A DNA stretch of 64,000 bases from Cymodocea nodosa (taxonomy: Eukaryota > Streptophyta > Magnoliopsida > Alismatales > Cymodoceaceae): NCBI GenBank assembly GCA_036874045.1, contig JAZBRI010000011.1:16138001-16202000 (forward strand). The letters run 5' to 3'. The position numbers and the translations under genes were made by a program. This document shows positions 1 through 12,806 of this stretch, one piece after another (position 1 is the stretch's first letter; every line of letters begins with the position of its first letter). The notes beneath the pieces were generated by a model, which had not been told where the DNA came from, did not search any database, and saw nothing but the letters and a program-made list of their open reading frames with translations.

Positions 1-137
1 AGCAGAAAGAACGTCTATTGAGTCCAATTCATCTTACAGAATCACTGAAAACAGACTAAGTTCTAGAAGCACAAAATCCGCATTTCATAACCACAAATCG
101 ATAACCAATAAAAACGAACGAAGAGAAAGATCCTCAC

Positions 138-526
138 TTTGCATTTCTTCCACTTGTGTTGGAGTGAGTTTTGCGGAGAAGCCACTAGCGGCAGTCTTGT
201 AGCTATAGAGCAGATTTTCCTTCGCCGCATCGTCGCTGGCAACCACAAACGAACACACAAAACAAGAAAAAGACATTAAGCTGCACTAAATAAGCGTTAG
301 GCATGACCCTTAAATGATCCGTATTCCGATCACCACCAACAAGAACAAAAAAGAGAGGAATTCAAAAGGCATACCTCCCGAGAACAGAGGCGAGTGTTCT
401 GGTGTGGTACGCTTCAGGCTCCTCTCCGTCCGGCCTCTCCGTGTAGATGATATACACGGAAGCCTGCTCCTTCGCGTCCGCCGTTGCGGCCGCGCCGACA
501 TGACCCGAAGGCTTAGTCTCCGCCAT
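138..526 (-). CDS. Subtilisin-like protease inhibitor (I9 propeptide-like), 5' part; runs off left edge
   Basis: Exon 1 is 375-526 (ATG at 526-524) and exon 2 is 138-235. Exon 1 ends with two bases of a Ser codon that exon 2 completes, and exon 2 leaves one base for an exon left of the window. About 83 residues are visible. The stretch SVYIIYTERPDGEEPEAYHT, followed after the splice by ENLLYSYKTAASGFSAKLTP, is the inhibitor I9 fold seen in propeptides of plant subtilases and in the stand-alone Arabidopsis inhibitor SPI-1. No signal peptide precedes it: the N-terminus is short, hydrophilic and Ala-rich, which fits a free-standing cytosolic inhibitor better than a secreted subtilase. Family knowledge: such proteins bind and inhibit subtilases and can act as chaperones. 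A full subtilase with its catalytic part outside the window is less likely but cannot be excluded. Confidence 0.82.
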
Positions 527-559
527 CGCGAACAATCTGAAGGCGAGGCGAAGCGGCGA

Positions 560-3500
560 GTCTAATCACCCCCAAATGTCAAACCAATTCGAAAGGAACG
601 AACGATATGTACGATTTTCTGTGGGTTTTCGTGAATAAAAAATTACGATGAAATATGCCGTCGCTATAAAAAAACAGCGAAAAAGGCAAGGAAGCATAAA
701 CGAGAGAAAAGAAAATCCAAAATAAATGTCACCCAAAAAATAAAATTAGACGATACAGCAAAAACAATAATCAACTATACTGGTAAATGATAATCATGCT
801 GCAAGCCATTGTAAGAGGAGATGAGTCCTTTTTTTAGATAATAATATTATTATTAATGTTTAAGAATAAAATTAATTATATGATTAGTAAATCTAATATA
901 TCAAAATTAGTTGATTGATCTTCATTTGATTGGAATAAAAATTTGACAACGTGCCTGTAGCAATCTAAAAACTTAGTCTAGGTATGCTCACCCATCATTT
1001 ACTTGTAGGGACCAGAATTGCACATTCAAAGATTTTTTTCCCAACGATCGATGAATCCAGCTTTTTAGATTTCACTATTGGATTTGTTTTCAAGGATGAG
1101 TAGATCCGTATTTCATCTCATTGAACCGTGAATTTTGCTTATTTCTGATGATAACGTTTTCATCGCTAGTGTCGTCGCTACCGCCACGCTTGTTCGTTTG
1201 GAACACTTACACAAAGACCATCTTCCTGTGCTGGCCACATTTTATCTTCTGCGATTAACCATCACCTTTCTTGCACTTGATTAATAGAATCTCTTCTTTC
1301 TAACGGAGAGAGAGAGAGAGAGAGAGAGAGAAAGTTAATTAGCATATCCAGAACTCCTTGCTCATGCGTTTGTAAACTAATAATAAGATCAGGAAGCTGA
1401 CCACAAGGGTTCCCTAAAACATTGGGTTGAGCTCTTCTTAACATAGATGATGACATGGTTTTTATGAACGCACAAAAAGAAAAAGAGAGAGAAATGATGA
1501 GATGGTTTTTGTTGTCGTTTAATAAATAGTTCTCCCTTGCCTATAAGATTGCGGTGAGCAGGAAATATGTCTTTCCCTTGTTTCGAGGTGATGGAACATT
1601 AGTTTTCATGATACTCTCAAGAAAATTAAAATCTGTAAGGTACTTGAAATTAGCTAATGCGTTGATCGATGCAAAAACAGAGAAGGAAGTCGAGGAACGG
1701 CATGGTTGGTGAAATTCCGAAGCTAACGTGAAAGATGTCACAGGTGCCGTGCAGTGCAGTTTCATATCTTGTCAGTTTCTCAGTTTTGTGAAGTTTACAT
1801 TTTTCTTGGCATATGGTTTCTGAAACTACCAAGACAAACTTTACCGGGTAAGAATTTTTTTAAAACAAAATAATCAACCTAGGGTCAAAAATCCAAACTC
1901 AAAAACTAATAATGCTCCTAAGGTATCATTGATCTTACCATTCATTACGATGCAACTGCTTGCATGTACAGATCTTTAACAAGACATCCACCTTTTTCTT
2001 CAAGATCTTTAACTATCATCTTCTACTGCAGCTGAAGTAATTTATATAAGCATAATCACGTGGAACAAATTATCATTTTTCAATATACTGGAACTGTTAG
2101 TCCACTGATATACTGAAATAATACTACTGTCAAGAAATTAAAAAAATTAAACACAAAACATGTAAATTAAGAGACAGCACAACAAGTACGACAGTTTTCA
2201 TCAACCAAAGTTGTTTTGATTACCGTCCCCGCCCTTTTCACTGTCGATTGCAATGCATTTGACTTTGTCGATCTGCCGAAATGAAACAAAAGTAGACAAT
2301 GAATTGTCTAACAATTGGTTGGTTTTACGTGATGAAAAAAGGAAATTTCTCATTCAACAACTTACACCAGCATTTCTGTCATTGGTTTTGCAGCATTGGA
2401 AATTCCTACAAAAGGAAGAGAACCAGTTTATATGTAGATCTCGTGCTTATTTTACTCTTGATACAAACTAGGAAGAATAAATTGGTAGTGCAAGGGAGAC
2501 TATCCCAGTTCCTTGGTGTAAAATGCTTGCCTTTGGAATGATGGATGGTGGGTATAAAAACTAGTGGTCGGTTCGTTGTTATCGAGAGAATTCAATAGCA
2601 AATCATTCTTTACTGCAAAAGAGACAATGTTGTGTAATCTGATGCTCATTTTCTTCTGTCAAGCCAATGCTTATACGGTTATGTGCGGCTTCTTCACACG
2701 AGTAGGGAGCGCAGTACGCTGGAGGGTTCGGTAAAGAAAAAATCAACATATCAGGCCAGTAAGTTATTGCAGTTGGCGATTAGTTGCGAGAAGAAGCATT
2801 TATCTTTTTTGGTTGTTTATGTTACAAAGTAACTGGGTTTCAACACTTAAACAGTGAGAATTATTATTATTATTATAGGCATCAATGATGCAGTTTATAA
2901 CTATGGAACTTTTGCAGAGAAGTAGATTAACATTATAGCTTCATCAACTGAATAAGAGTTCTTGTTGTCCACTTGTACTTTTCTAACATATGCTGCCTGA
3001 TTTTTTTAATCGCCTAGTGTATGTTTTGTCCTCTTTGCTCATGGTAGTAAACCACGGTTAACCTCACATATAATTGTTGCATCAGCTGCAAATGGAGTTA
3101 GAATAGAAGTCATGTCGGCAGAGAACCTCAGGATCAAGTTGCTGAAGAATAATTAAGTTCCTTTTTTGGTTTTCAATTTTCCAAGTTGGATTATTCGGTA
3201 GTCTGTTTTCTAATGACCGCAACAAATTTCAAATTAGTCAGTGGCTTAACCAGTAGTCGTTTTTTAATTTTATCATTTGCTCTCAGATGCTAGGAACTCT
3301 TCAAGCTCATCGGGCCACTTCATAATTTTCCATTAAGTCTAGATATGTGATGGAAAAGTTGATGAAGTTGAAAAGTCACCAATTAAACGTTTTAGGGAAA
3401 ATCAAGTTCAACAATTAAACGTTGGCACCTTTCATAAAAAGATAACGAAGGTCGGTATGGGTAAACTTAGATTTGAAATAAAAAGATATTAATAAACGTA

Positions 3501-4261
3501 GGAACTATTATTGTTGTGTGTGTGAGTGAAACCATAGAATATTTCAGAACTAGGTTTATTATGGTTAACAACCTTTGTTTCTCCATCCCATGTTTTCTTC
3601 GTTTTTCCTTGCTGTGGGCAAAAATAATCGTACATATTCCCCAAAAATAAATATATTATGTGTCCTTGTGGTAGACAGGCACCTGCAGGATTATACTAGT
3701 AAAGATTTGTTATTATTACCATCTTCTATCTACTTCCAGAGAAACGTATCAACATGGATCATGTATACATCAAACACCAGCTAAAATCTTGTCATCTAAG
3801 TGAAGACAACATAACCCGAACATCTGGAATCTTCCTGTACGTTGCTTTTTTATAATGACTGATATTTAAATCAATGAGATTGATTAGTATTGTTACTTGT
3901 CTTACTTATTAAATTATCGTAATTGATAATACTGTTCCTGAATTTTCGTTCATACATTGCACCGTAGTCAGCTGCCTCCGCCAGCATTAATTCATGGAAC
4001 TGATTTTTAATTAGATCGCAAAAGAAGCGGTAAAGGTTCTGTCGACATCGATAATACTTTTATCCAAGTTTAAATTTAAATTTAAGATTGTCCGTATTAT
4101 CTGTCATGTCAGGGTCAATTTGTACGAGAAGGTAAAAAAAAAAAATAGCCTGGAACTTATGTTTAGGTCCCATCACGTACGTAACGCCTCTAAACCTATT
4201 TCCAAACACAATAATAATAATATAATAATGTACATTGTCTTGAACAAAAATTCAAAACAAT
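560..4261. other. Intergenic, AT-rich, no supported gene
   Basis: This 3.7-kb stretch lies between the start of the I9 inhibitor gene and the 3' end of the glyoxalase-family gene. Only short open frames are present, with no family motif or convincing splice-linked pair. It holds a (GA)n tract near 1306-1333 and plain AT-rich DNA. The first few hundred bases (about 527-900) should contain the inhibitor gene's promoter, but I see no clear TATA box at a fixed distance. Confidence 0.6.
1306..1333. repeat. (GA)14 microsatellite
   Basis: An uninterrupted run of AG dinucleotides in intergenic DNA. Confidence 0.95.
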
Positions 4262-5064
4262 TTAGCGCTTGGTCATAAATTGGAAGGAAATGTCGGTCAT
4301 GTCTTGGAGTAATCTCCCCATCATCTGATCCTCCGCCTCCTTCGAACACCTCGCCTTTGCACTTTCCGTCCCTACGCAACCCAACCAAAAACGTACGAGT
4401 CGTCGGCGTCAAACTCCCCTAAAGAAGGGAAACTGTAGAGGTAGAGATAGAGGTTGCATACCGTAGATCTTGTTGGAAGGCAGACAGCTGCTTTCTTCGG
4501 CTTGAGCAGTTGGTCTCTTGAGCGGGCAGGACAGGGGCAGCACCGGCAGCTCGTCGCAGTTGCAGATCTCGATCATGTACCCGTCCGGGTCGTGGAAGAA
4601 TAGCTGGTTCACCTTAACGCCGCCTTCCTCGACGACGGCAGTTACGTACTCGACCTCCAGCTCCCTCAGCTTGCGCATGACGAGCTGGACGTTGGAGCAC
4701 TGGAAGGAGATGTGGTTGCCCTTGGGGTTTATGGGCCCCTTCTTCCTGGGAACCTCCTCCGGGGAATCGCTTTCCAGTAGATGGATGCCAATCCCATAGT
4801 TGAACAACCTGCGATGGATTGAGTTTAACAGGAATCTTCATATCGATCGCCATAGTTAATTAAACATATTCATGCGCCGAGGATGGAAGCGAACTCGATC
4901 AGGACGTACCAGGCTCCTTCGAATTTGAAGGAGGACGGTCTCCTGACAAGGACGAACCCAAGTACTTCCTCGTAGAACTTGACTGATTCACTCACTGATC
5001 TGCACACAAACGAGACGTGGTTCAGTGACACCAGTGGCAACTTCTCGGCTCCCTCCACGCCCAT
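4262..5064 (-). CDS. Glyoxalase I family (VOC) protein, 203 aa
   Basis: Three exons: 4910-5064, 4462-4808 and 4262-4371. Both junctions fall inside codons (a split Trp and a split Gly), giving 203 residues. The vicinal-oxygen-chelate fold is visible: NHVSFVCRSV near residue 15, FYEEVLGF near 28, NYGIGIHLLE at 55-64, GNHISFQCS at 82-90 and FFHDPDGYMIEICN at 122-134. His16, His84 and Glu132 sit where VOC enzymes bind metal. The C-terminus ends MMGRLLQDMTDISFQF-, like the small plant GLXI-like group rather than the two-domain lactoylglutathione lyases. The reaction is inferred: cytosolic, perhaps glutathione-linked aldehyde handling, though many members of this group lack proven GLXI activity. 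ATG 5064 is the first ATG in frame; a GA-rich run lies directly upstream of it in the leader. Transcription runs away from the SINE-like insertion. Confidence 0.88.
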
Positions 5065-5197
5065 CTCTCTCTCTCTCTCTCTCTCTAAGATCGACAGGCA
5101 CACAGCAAGAGGAAGGAAAAAGGAAAGGGAGGGGACTCGTGAGATCTATCTCTTGGTTGAGGTTAGTCGGAGGCGAGGACCACCCCCGGGTGTAAGA

Positions 5198-5204
5198 TTA
5201 TATA
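5198..5204 (-). promoter_or_regulatory. Putative TATA box of the glyoxalase-family gene
   Basis: TATATAA on the minus strand, about 135 bases upstream of the ATG at 5064. With a start site some 30 bases downstream it would leave a leader of about 100 bases ending in the (GA)n run at 5067-5088. Position and sequence fit; no expression evidence. Confidence 0.5.
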
Positions 5205-5424
5205 GAAGGCGGTGGGAGGCCACGTCAGTACCACGTGCTTGTCAGGGACCACTTGTCACCTCCATTCGGCTGCTCGCCGTCTTTGGTCTTATCTTGAACT
5301 TCTTCAGGACCGTGATCAGTGTTTTTCCTGTAAACGTACGTAAATTCACGTGTGTGTCGGTGAGACATACATAAATTGGGTGGATAGCCAATGGTTTACG
5401 GGTTGAGTTGGTAGAAGGAAAAAC

Positions 5425-5633
5425 AAGTCTATATTACTTGTCACTTACCTGGACCGGGTCGATGGGCGATCATGAAGGCCCATGGCCCAGGTGTGTGACC
5501 TCCATTGCACATGGGAGGGGTGCATGCCTAACATCTCCCCAAGTGGGAGAGTGCACGTCATAATTTGTTGCCGTGGGGGTACGCGTTCGCGCGGCCCCCG
5601 TCAAACAAGAAGAAGAAGTCTATATTACTTGTC
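5425..5633 (+). mobile_element. SINE-like short retroposon with 18-bp target-site duplication
   Basis: An identical 18-mer, aagtctatattacttgtc, occurs at 5425-5442 and again at 5616-5633. Between them is a GC-rich 173-base body (5443-5615) that ends in an A/G-rich tail, caaacaagaagaag. A long perfect direct repeat, a body under 200 bases and a simple 3' tail are hallmarks of a LINE-mobilised short element. The tail puts the element on the plus strand. A CG-rich segment near 5570-5600 containing gcgttcgcgc has some likeness to a tRNA T-arm/B-box, but I cannot define clean pol III A and B boxes, so the SINE family is not assigned. The perfect duplication suggests fairly recent insertion. Confidence 0.75.
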
Positions 5634-7018
5634 GCGGCCGTAAAATTCACGTGCACATTTATTACTTGTGATCATATAAAATAGCAGTTATCAACTTGTG
5701 ATAATATAACGGTAACCCGTGTTACATATACGTCCAACAATGCCAGCTTGGATTTGTGTCATGATGAAAACGCCATCTCAGCATATGTTATGTGCATTAA
5801 TTAGTACAATATTTTAGTAGTCGCCTAAGAATATTGCATTTATAATATTCATTAAACGTAATAATTGTTACCGTTATCGATAAATACTTGCTTAAATTCT
5901 GCGTACTTGTTTCCAAAAGTCGTAATTTTTTATTTTCTACACCAGCAACAAGTAGTTCAGTTAGTCTTTAATTAAAACTTGGATTTGGATTTAAGCAAAG
6001 CGTTACAACCATATGATCGTCCCAAGTTAATAATCATTTTCCAGAAAAAGAAAAAAAAAAACGTTGCCAGGCAGTAAGCTTGTGCTCAATCGACCATTAT
6101 AAAATAATCCTTATACATATTTTAAACTACAATATTTGATAGGTAATTTCATTATCAGACAGAAATACAATATTTGGATTAAAATTTGAAGTAAAAAGAA
6201 GAAGAAGAAGAAGCAGAACTCGATGATGCGATCGACAGATAAGCTCCGTCTTCTTTCTCCAGAAATCAAACGCTAGACCCTGTGTAGTGTTGTGTCCCCA
6301 ATCCACCCTTGCCTGACGTCGACAGAGACGTACAGCACTGGCATGTCATAGATATTTATTTCCTCGTCTCCTACGACGTCCCGTCCATCCTGAGAGGGGG
6401 GGATTTTTAAGACGAGGCAGACTTCACGAAAGGATTCTGGATGTAATACCGTGCACAAACAAAGGAATAAAAAATTCAGTATGCCAATTACATAGGAAAA
6501 TGAGGCAACCGATACGTTAGACGAAATAGAACCCAACAAGGCAAGGCATGCGTTTGGGCCTCACACTCTGTTAAAGCTGGGCTTCCTTTCCGGCCCTAAT
6601 GGATTCCATTCCGTTCGGATCTGATCATCTGAAGGTATCCTCAATTGCAGTCTGCCTACGCCGCAGTAGAATTAAATGTTGTATATAGCATTGCTTTGTA
6701 TATCCGAGAATTCAAAGCTGTTATTCTACGGAAGAACGCATCGGGAAATTTTTCTTTTCTTGTGCACGTAATATTGCTGGGGATTTTCCAGACGAACGAT
6801 ATAATTAGCATAGTACCGAAGCATGCATGTGTAGGCAGGCAAGCGCGACCTACGAATTTTGGTTGGAAACATGAACATATATAATTGTAGGATTTTTGTC
6901 TTCATCCTGTACGTATTTATATCATCCGTTCACGAAGATATATATATATATATAGTTCCTGATGATTATTTGTTCCCCTTTGGTTTCCCTGCACCGCTTA
7001 AGCCGAGAAGGCTGCTAG
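5634..7018. other. Intergenic, no supported gene
   Basis: AT-rich DNA between the SINE-like insertion and the 3' end of the SnRK2 gene. Short frames at 6273-6539 and 6645-6884 show no recognisable domain. An AAG-rich run lies near 6197-6215. The right part should contain the SnRK2 3' UTR. Confidence 0.6.
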
Positions 7019-9203
7019 CTAGCACACGTGGTATTCTCCGCTGGCATGAACCGCCTTCACGGTCCTGTCATACTCGTCGTCGTCGTCCTCCTCCTCCTCC
7101 TCCTCCTTATCCTCTGGAACCCCTGCAAAGCCCGGCACGGCGACGCACGACGGCGGTGGTGTCCTTGCCTCTTCCACTACCTTCATTATGTATTCCACGC
7201 TCTGGAGAGAAAAGCTCGGGGCAGCGTTCCTCTGGTAGTATTCAGCTTGGGCGGCTTCTGTCATCTCCCTTGGTAAGTTCTTCAAGAACCATGAATGGCT
7301 TTTTATCTCCTCCATCCTTATCCTCTATCAGCAAAAGAAGAAAAAACAAACAAACAGCATCTGAGATGAATTCTTTTACATCTCCATTAATCAAGGACTT
7401 ATTTCACAATGTACTACCCTTGCAGCATTAGCAACGAAGATCCTGGACATGAGTTGCTTGCAGTCGTTGGAGACATGAACGTAGTCTGGAATCTTGTAAT
7501 CAGCTGACATAATTCTCTGCAACACGGAGTTTTTGTTAATTTTTTTTTTTTACGGTCACCTAATTAATAATTGAATTAGTTCACCCAAAGCGTACGTACC
7601 ATCATAGCCTTCCTGAAATTCTTCGGGTCATGCGGATCTTCGAAAGGGTACGCCCCGACCAGCATCACGTAAAGAGTTACGCCACATGACCAGACATCTG
7701 CAAGCTGTTGTCATGCATGAGGCCTCAGAGAATCCAAAAAAGAAAAAGCAGTTCATTGAACAACACATGAACTCACAATTACGTAATTGTAGATCGAAAC
7801 ACAGACAAATCGATGATTACTGTGGAAGCACCGTGTTATTATATTAATGTAGTTCGTCAGCATCACGTTCGGTGTTTGCCGTAATCGGCGGTTTATTATT
7901 TTCTGCAATCTCCAAGTTGCAGAATAAAATAGGTAGATAGATGATAAATCAATGTCTCTTTCTTCGATAGAAGGGTAACCGACGTTTCGGATCTCCTACG
8001 CCAAGTTTGGCATCTATTTATTTGTTTATTTATTTCTTTGTTTCTTACAGGTTGCGGTTTTTCCCCCACAAGATTAACTCAACCGAAAATATAACCTGTA
8101 GTAATTATCTATATACACTAATTTCATATTTGTCTGGAGGAGGAGGAGGAGGAGGAGGAGGAGGAGGAGGAGGAGGAGGAGGCGAAGGCCAGGCACGGGC
8201 ACTCACCTTTCCGTCGTACTCACGGCGAGAGAGCACCTCCGGCGCGATGTAAGCCGGAGTCCCGACCGTCGACTTCGGCCTTGAGTGTAGCAACGACGAC
8301 TGCCAAACAAATACTTTTTGGTCTCTTATTCGACGAAAACTGATGGACGTTTGGTGAACTTGAGGAAGGAAAGTCGTACCTTGGAGTAACCAAAATCGCA
8401 GATTTTCACTCTGGGAGCTGGGCTTCCGTCCAGCAACGTGTTCTCCAGCTTCAAATCCCGGTGGCAAATTTGCTAGCGAGGGAGGAACAAAGAGAAAATG
8501 GAGTTGAAACTAATGCAATCGGAGTATAAAAATGATTTCTTTGTCGGTGGGTTCTGAGTTGTGATTACCATGTGATGGCAGTAACTCACGCCGGAGATCA
8601 GCTGCTGGAAGAAGTATCTCGACTGTGGTGAACAAGCTTAATCAGGCAAAGAACACGTCCAAGGGTAGGAAAAAGAAAAATGGAGGAGAGAACAACCCTC
8701 CAGGTAAAGGGAGAGACGATTAGATTACCTCGTCCTCGCTGAATCTTCCAGCGGTACGAATCCGATCAAACAACTCCCCGCCAGCGGCGTACTCCATCAC
8801 AATTGCAAGGTGTGTCGGCGTCAGGACCACCTATCAGGAAGAAAAAAGACGACATCTTTGACAGGGGAAAACAAGAATCTACGACGACAGATTCTTCCGC
8901 CGACACTCACCTCCTTGAAGCGAATGATGTTGGGATGTCGTAGCGACCGGTGGTTGATGATCTCCCTCGCCACATTCTCGCTAATCTGCAGACCATGACG
9001 AGGACGGCCGATGGAAATCAACCAACAGTCGTCGAGCCAGAAAGAAAAGGAAGGGATCTGGTGGGAGAAGGGAATCTGCACACCTTTGGGCCTCTCTCTA
9101 TGTACTTCATGGCGACGAGGTCCTTGCTCTGCTTGTCCCTCATCAGCTTCGCCACGCCGAAGTTCCCAGCCCCGAGGTCTCTCACGAGCTCGTACTTGTC
9201 CAT
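7019..9203 (-). CDS. SnRK2-type Ser/Thr protein kinase, 348 aa
   Basis: Nine exons, all joined in phase 0: 9084-9203, 8911-8985, 8729-8830, 8569-8622, 8380-8472, 8207-8299, 7600-7704, 7418-7516 and 7019-7324. Nine exons is the usual SnRK2 layout. Kinase hallmarks: glycine loop GAGNFG at 11-16, catalytic Lys33, HRDLKLEN at 121-128, DFG at 143-145, and activation loop [16 protein letters not shown] with Ser158 at the position phosphorylated in SnRK2s. After the kinase domain come the SnRK2 box (about 268-300) and an acidic stretch at 318-331 ([14 protein letters not shown]), ending [18 protein letters not shown]. The acidic tail rather than an ABA-box typical of OST1 points to an osmotic-stress SnRK2 of the SAPK4-7/SnRK2.4 kind. 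Family role: cytosolic and nuclear kinase activated by osmotic or salt stress. Subclass is inferred from the tail only. Confidence 0.95.
8136..8182. repeat. (GGA)n microsatellite inside SnRK2 intron 6
   Basis: About 15 GGA units. On the gene's strand this is a (TCC)n run starting roughly 24 bases after the exon 6 donor. Confidence 0.95.
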
Positions 9204-12200
9204 CGACCTTCCCCCAACGAACCCACCAGGAAATCGAAACGCTACTACTCCTCTGTTTCAAAACAGAGGTGGAAGCGGTGGGAAGGAGAAGGGACGGACG
9301 GAGGAGGCGTTCGCAGTTCGCTGTGTGCGTCCAATTCAATTAACAAGAATAACGATGTTTTCAACCTTCAGCAATATTCGCATATCAAAATTAAACCCAA
9401 AAATTATTACAACTATCATAAAAATAATATTTCGTGGTCTTCGTTCGAGAGATCTAACAGGAGGCGCGATGGACGGCAACAGGGGACGACAACGTACCGA
9501 TGAACTGCTGCGATGATACGGTTGGCTGAGGACTACGAATCTCTTAGTGTGTGCGTGTGTGTGTGTTTTTTAGAAGATATCGATCATAGTCAAAATCTAT
9601 GGATCTCACCTGCATCAGACGTACGGCGTTCCATGCATTTTATGCGGTTCCGCACATGCAAGTGTGCGATCGAGTTCATATTTCTCAATTTTCTCTTCCT
9701 TCCACATCGATCCGCGTGTGATCAATATCGAAAGTTGGAGACCTATTGGATTATTATTATTATTATTATTTGCTCAGGAGCCCAGAATATGGATCATCGG
9801 TACTGTCGGCTGATAACGTAGAGCGCCATGCCCATGCTTTTAATTGGTGTCTTCGTGATAAAATCTCGTAACATTTATTTCAAACTCTGGTGGGAGAAAC
9901 CAACCACCACAACTATTAAGCTGAGAAAAGTACATTTGTTTCTGGCTCAACAAGTAGTAACAGTATTGTACTTGTATCTTGGAATAGTAGAAAATAAATA
10001 ATAGTATTCGTTTAGCAAAATAATACTATTCGATTCATGTAATTCTTATTTTCAACATGTAAATTAATTAATTGTATTGTTGATTATAATACTATTTTAT
10101 TATTATAAATGATTTTACATGACACTATTATTGAAGGTGTATAAAATAAGGCATTGAATAATAGATAAAGTACCATACAGATCACGTAAAAGATTGGACG
10201 TTAAGAAATAATAAGCATAAGGATAGATAATGTATGCAAATGAGTGAGTGGATGAAACGACGAGTTCAGGTTTTGGGTGAACGTGTCAGGGCAAATAATG
10301 AAAGTCAATTTCAGTATTGTTATTAGTTGCAAAATTTCGTTGATCTACTATGGATTAATTTAAATAAAAAAAAAAAATTAAAAATAGTGTTAAAGCAGAT
10401 TCACGTACATTTACTTATACGATACTCGTAGGTTTAAATAAATCACAGGTAAGAAAGAATATAAAAAAAATATTGCGTCAATGAATATAAAGATAATACT
10501 TTGAATAATATACGGTAGATCTATTTACTTATTACCGATTAATTTTAAAACACACGCTATTGAATGTCTGTGAGTTAGATTATCGGTAAACCATCACTCA
10601 CTCACCGATTAGTCTCGAGGGAGACGAATTCTCAATCCCCACGCTTCCCCTTTAGAACAACGTTGCCCAAGAAATTGACGAACACTTATTGCTAAAGAAA
10701 AAAAATCAATCACTCGATCCACTTCAAGCCACCAACTGATGTGACGTGCGTTGTCCTGTATACTTTGTGTGCATTTTACACAGTGACGAAGAATATATAT
10801 TTTATGTGTATTTTAATAACGATAAAGATTTTTAATTATGTTATTGGTATAAATTTGAAGATATATTTATAATTGAATTTTCTATCTTAATAAAAGAAAA
10901 ACGCACACACACAACAACAACCCTTATGTGACGTGCATGAATTGCGAAGCTCTTGCCGTACGAACTCCACCACATGCACCTGCCGTGTGGCTGAAAACCT
11001 CCCCCTGAAAGAGCTAATCGTGGTTTTATGATTAAATAAAAATTCTATCATGTATTTATAGTTATCTTATCTGATGATAATATTTATATGATTACTTCTA
11101 ACATCTACCGTATTTATGAAGTAAAGCTTTAGATGCTAATATTGAATTTGTGTCCTTTGGTTATGGAAGTGTCTTTGTTAGATTTGAGCGCAAAGTTTTT
11201 TTTTCCTTGTCGTAGGGAGAAGATCAATCGTACCATCTTATTATTTGTTACACAAGGAAGGAAATATGTGATAATATAATAGTTCAGTGATATGTAATAA
11301 AAATCTAAAAATCATAATCGCATACACGTCCTTTTTTTTCAATAACGATAGAGTTCCCTTCCTCTACCGACCGACGGAAGACATCATGTATAGCGGAAAC
11401 GACGTGTCTCCTAGAAAAGAATTTTTAAAAAAAAGAAAGAAATTTAAATTTTAAAACAGAAAAGATGAGTTATGGAGTGAGGTCTTAAATGCGTGGAGAG
11501 GGAGACGGTGATGAGTGTGGTTATTTTCGAAATTTTAATTTTAATAAATATAAAAATTAATATTATTAAAAGGGGGGAAAAAAAAAGAAGGTATAACTTT
11601 CTTTTAAATTTCTAACGATGCTGGAGAAAAACAAACAAAAACGCAGGAGATGAACGAAGAAGACAAGGCGGTATCATCGAGCTCTGGACTGCAATCTCTC
11701 TGAGGCTGCAGCAGGTGCGAAGTCATGGGAATTTAAATCTGGAGAGAGGAAGAGGAAAGAGGAAGAGTGGCATTTATATTTTTTTTTTGAATGAAGTGGC
11801 ACGAAGCAAGCGCCGGGGAGGAACCCATGTCCTCTGCGCGGGAATAAGCCGACCCTGTTTCGAGAAATTGTGTCTTCACCCAACACAGGGAAAGCCTGGC
11901 AAAAGGTTCCCTACTACCACCATTACCATTATTTTTCCGTAGTCTTCCTCTTCTCCCTCCCTTCGTTCGCTGACCACTTTTCCTTTCTCTTCTTTTCGGC
12001 ACAGCACTTGCAGGTAAAATAAAAACTTGTTTCTGTTTTCGTTGGAACAATCACTTATTTTTTGCTGACGGGAAAAATCACTTCAATGGGAGCTGGCGGG
12101 CAGTGAGATAGAAAACTTCGAGATCCTGAAGCACGCAAACAAAATAGGGGGAAAAGGAAAGACATTCTGCGTCGTCCGTTCGCCCATCTGTTGATATGGA

Positions 12201-12806
12201 GAAATGCAGAAATGGGTATCAGAAATTTTCTCATCCTTTCCATTCCTAAATCGAAATTCGAGGTTTATGATACCATTTGTGGTTTTGGGTATTAGCATAA
12301 TGGAAACTTTCCCCTACTAGTAGCTTTCGTTTGGACGTTTCCGTTGCTGGCTATTCTTATCTCTTTGAAAATTTCATGTTTCATTCGTTCCTGTTCTTCT
12401 TCTTATTTCTTCCATCCCTCTTTCTCTCCCTCTCTCACCTTTTCTCTCTGTTGCCTTTTTCTTTTCTGGCGTGGTTCTCTTTCGAGATTGAAGAGTGTTA
12501 GCTCCTCAACAGGGCATATGGGTGGATTTAGTTTTCGATTCGAAGCAAAGATTTGTAGGATACGGCAATGATGAGTCTGTCGGTATTTCTCCCATTTTGT
12601 ATTGAGCGGAGAATTGGTGGAATATGCCACATTATTGTATTTTTTAATCATTGCCTTTTTTTGGGAAAAAACCTAATTTTCTGCGATCTGAACTATTTAG
12701 GAGAACATGGTAGCGGCGACCAGTGGAAGAATGTGGATGGCGGCTCTTGAGACGATGGAGATTTTAAAGGGCACTTCTTGCGCAACGTTTGGTGTACACT
12801 AGATAG
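9204..12806. other. Shared upstream region of divergent SnRK2 and filament-like genes
   Basis: About 3.6 kb separates two divergently transcribed start codons. The stretch 9360-11640 is AT-rich with no coding signal. The more GC-balanced part from 11640 onward, with pyrimidine-rich runs near 12400-12480, is a reasonable place for the leader and a possible 5' UTR intron of the filament-like gene; cDNA would be needed to place them. Small open frames here lack recognisable domains. Confidence 0.5.

Noticed and set aside
8136..8182. Poly-Gly/poly-Pro frames across the (GGA)n run
   Set aside because: The run lies in an intron between two well-defined kinase exons.
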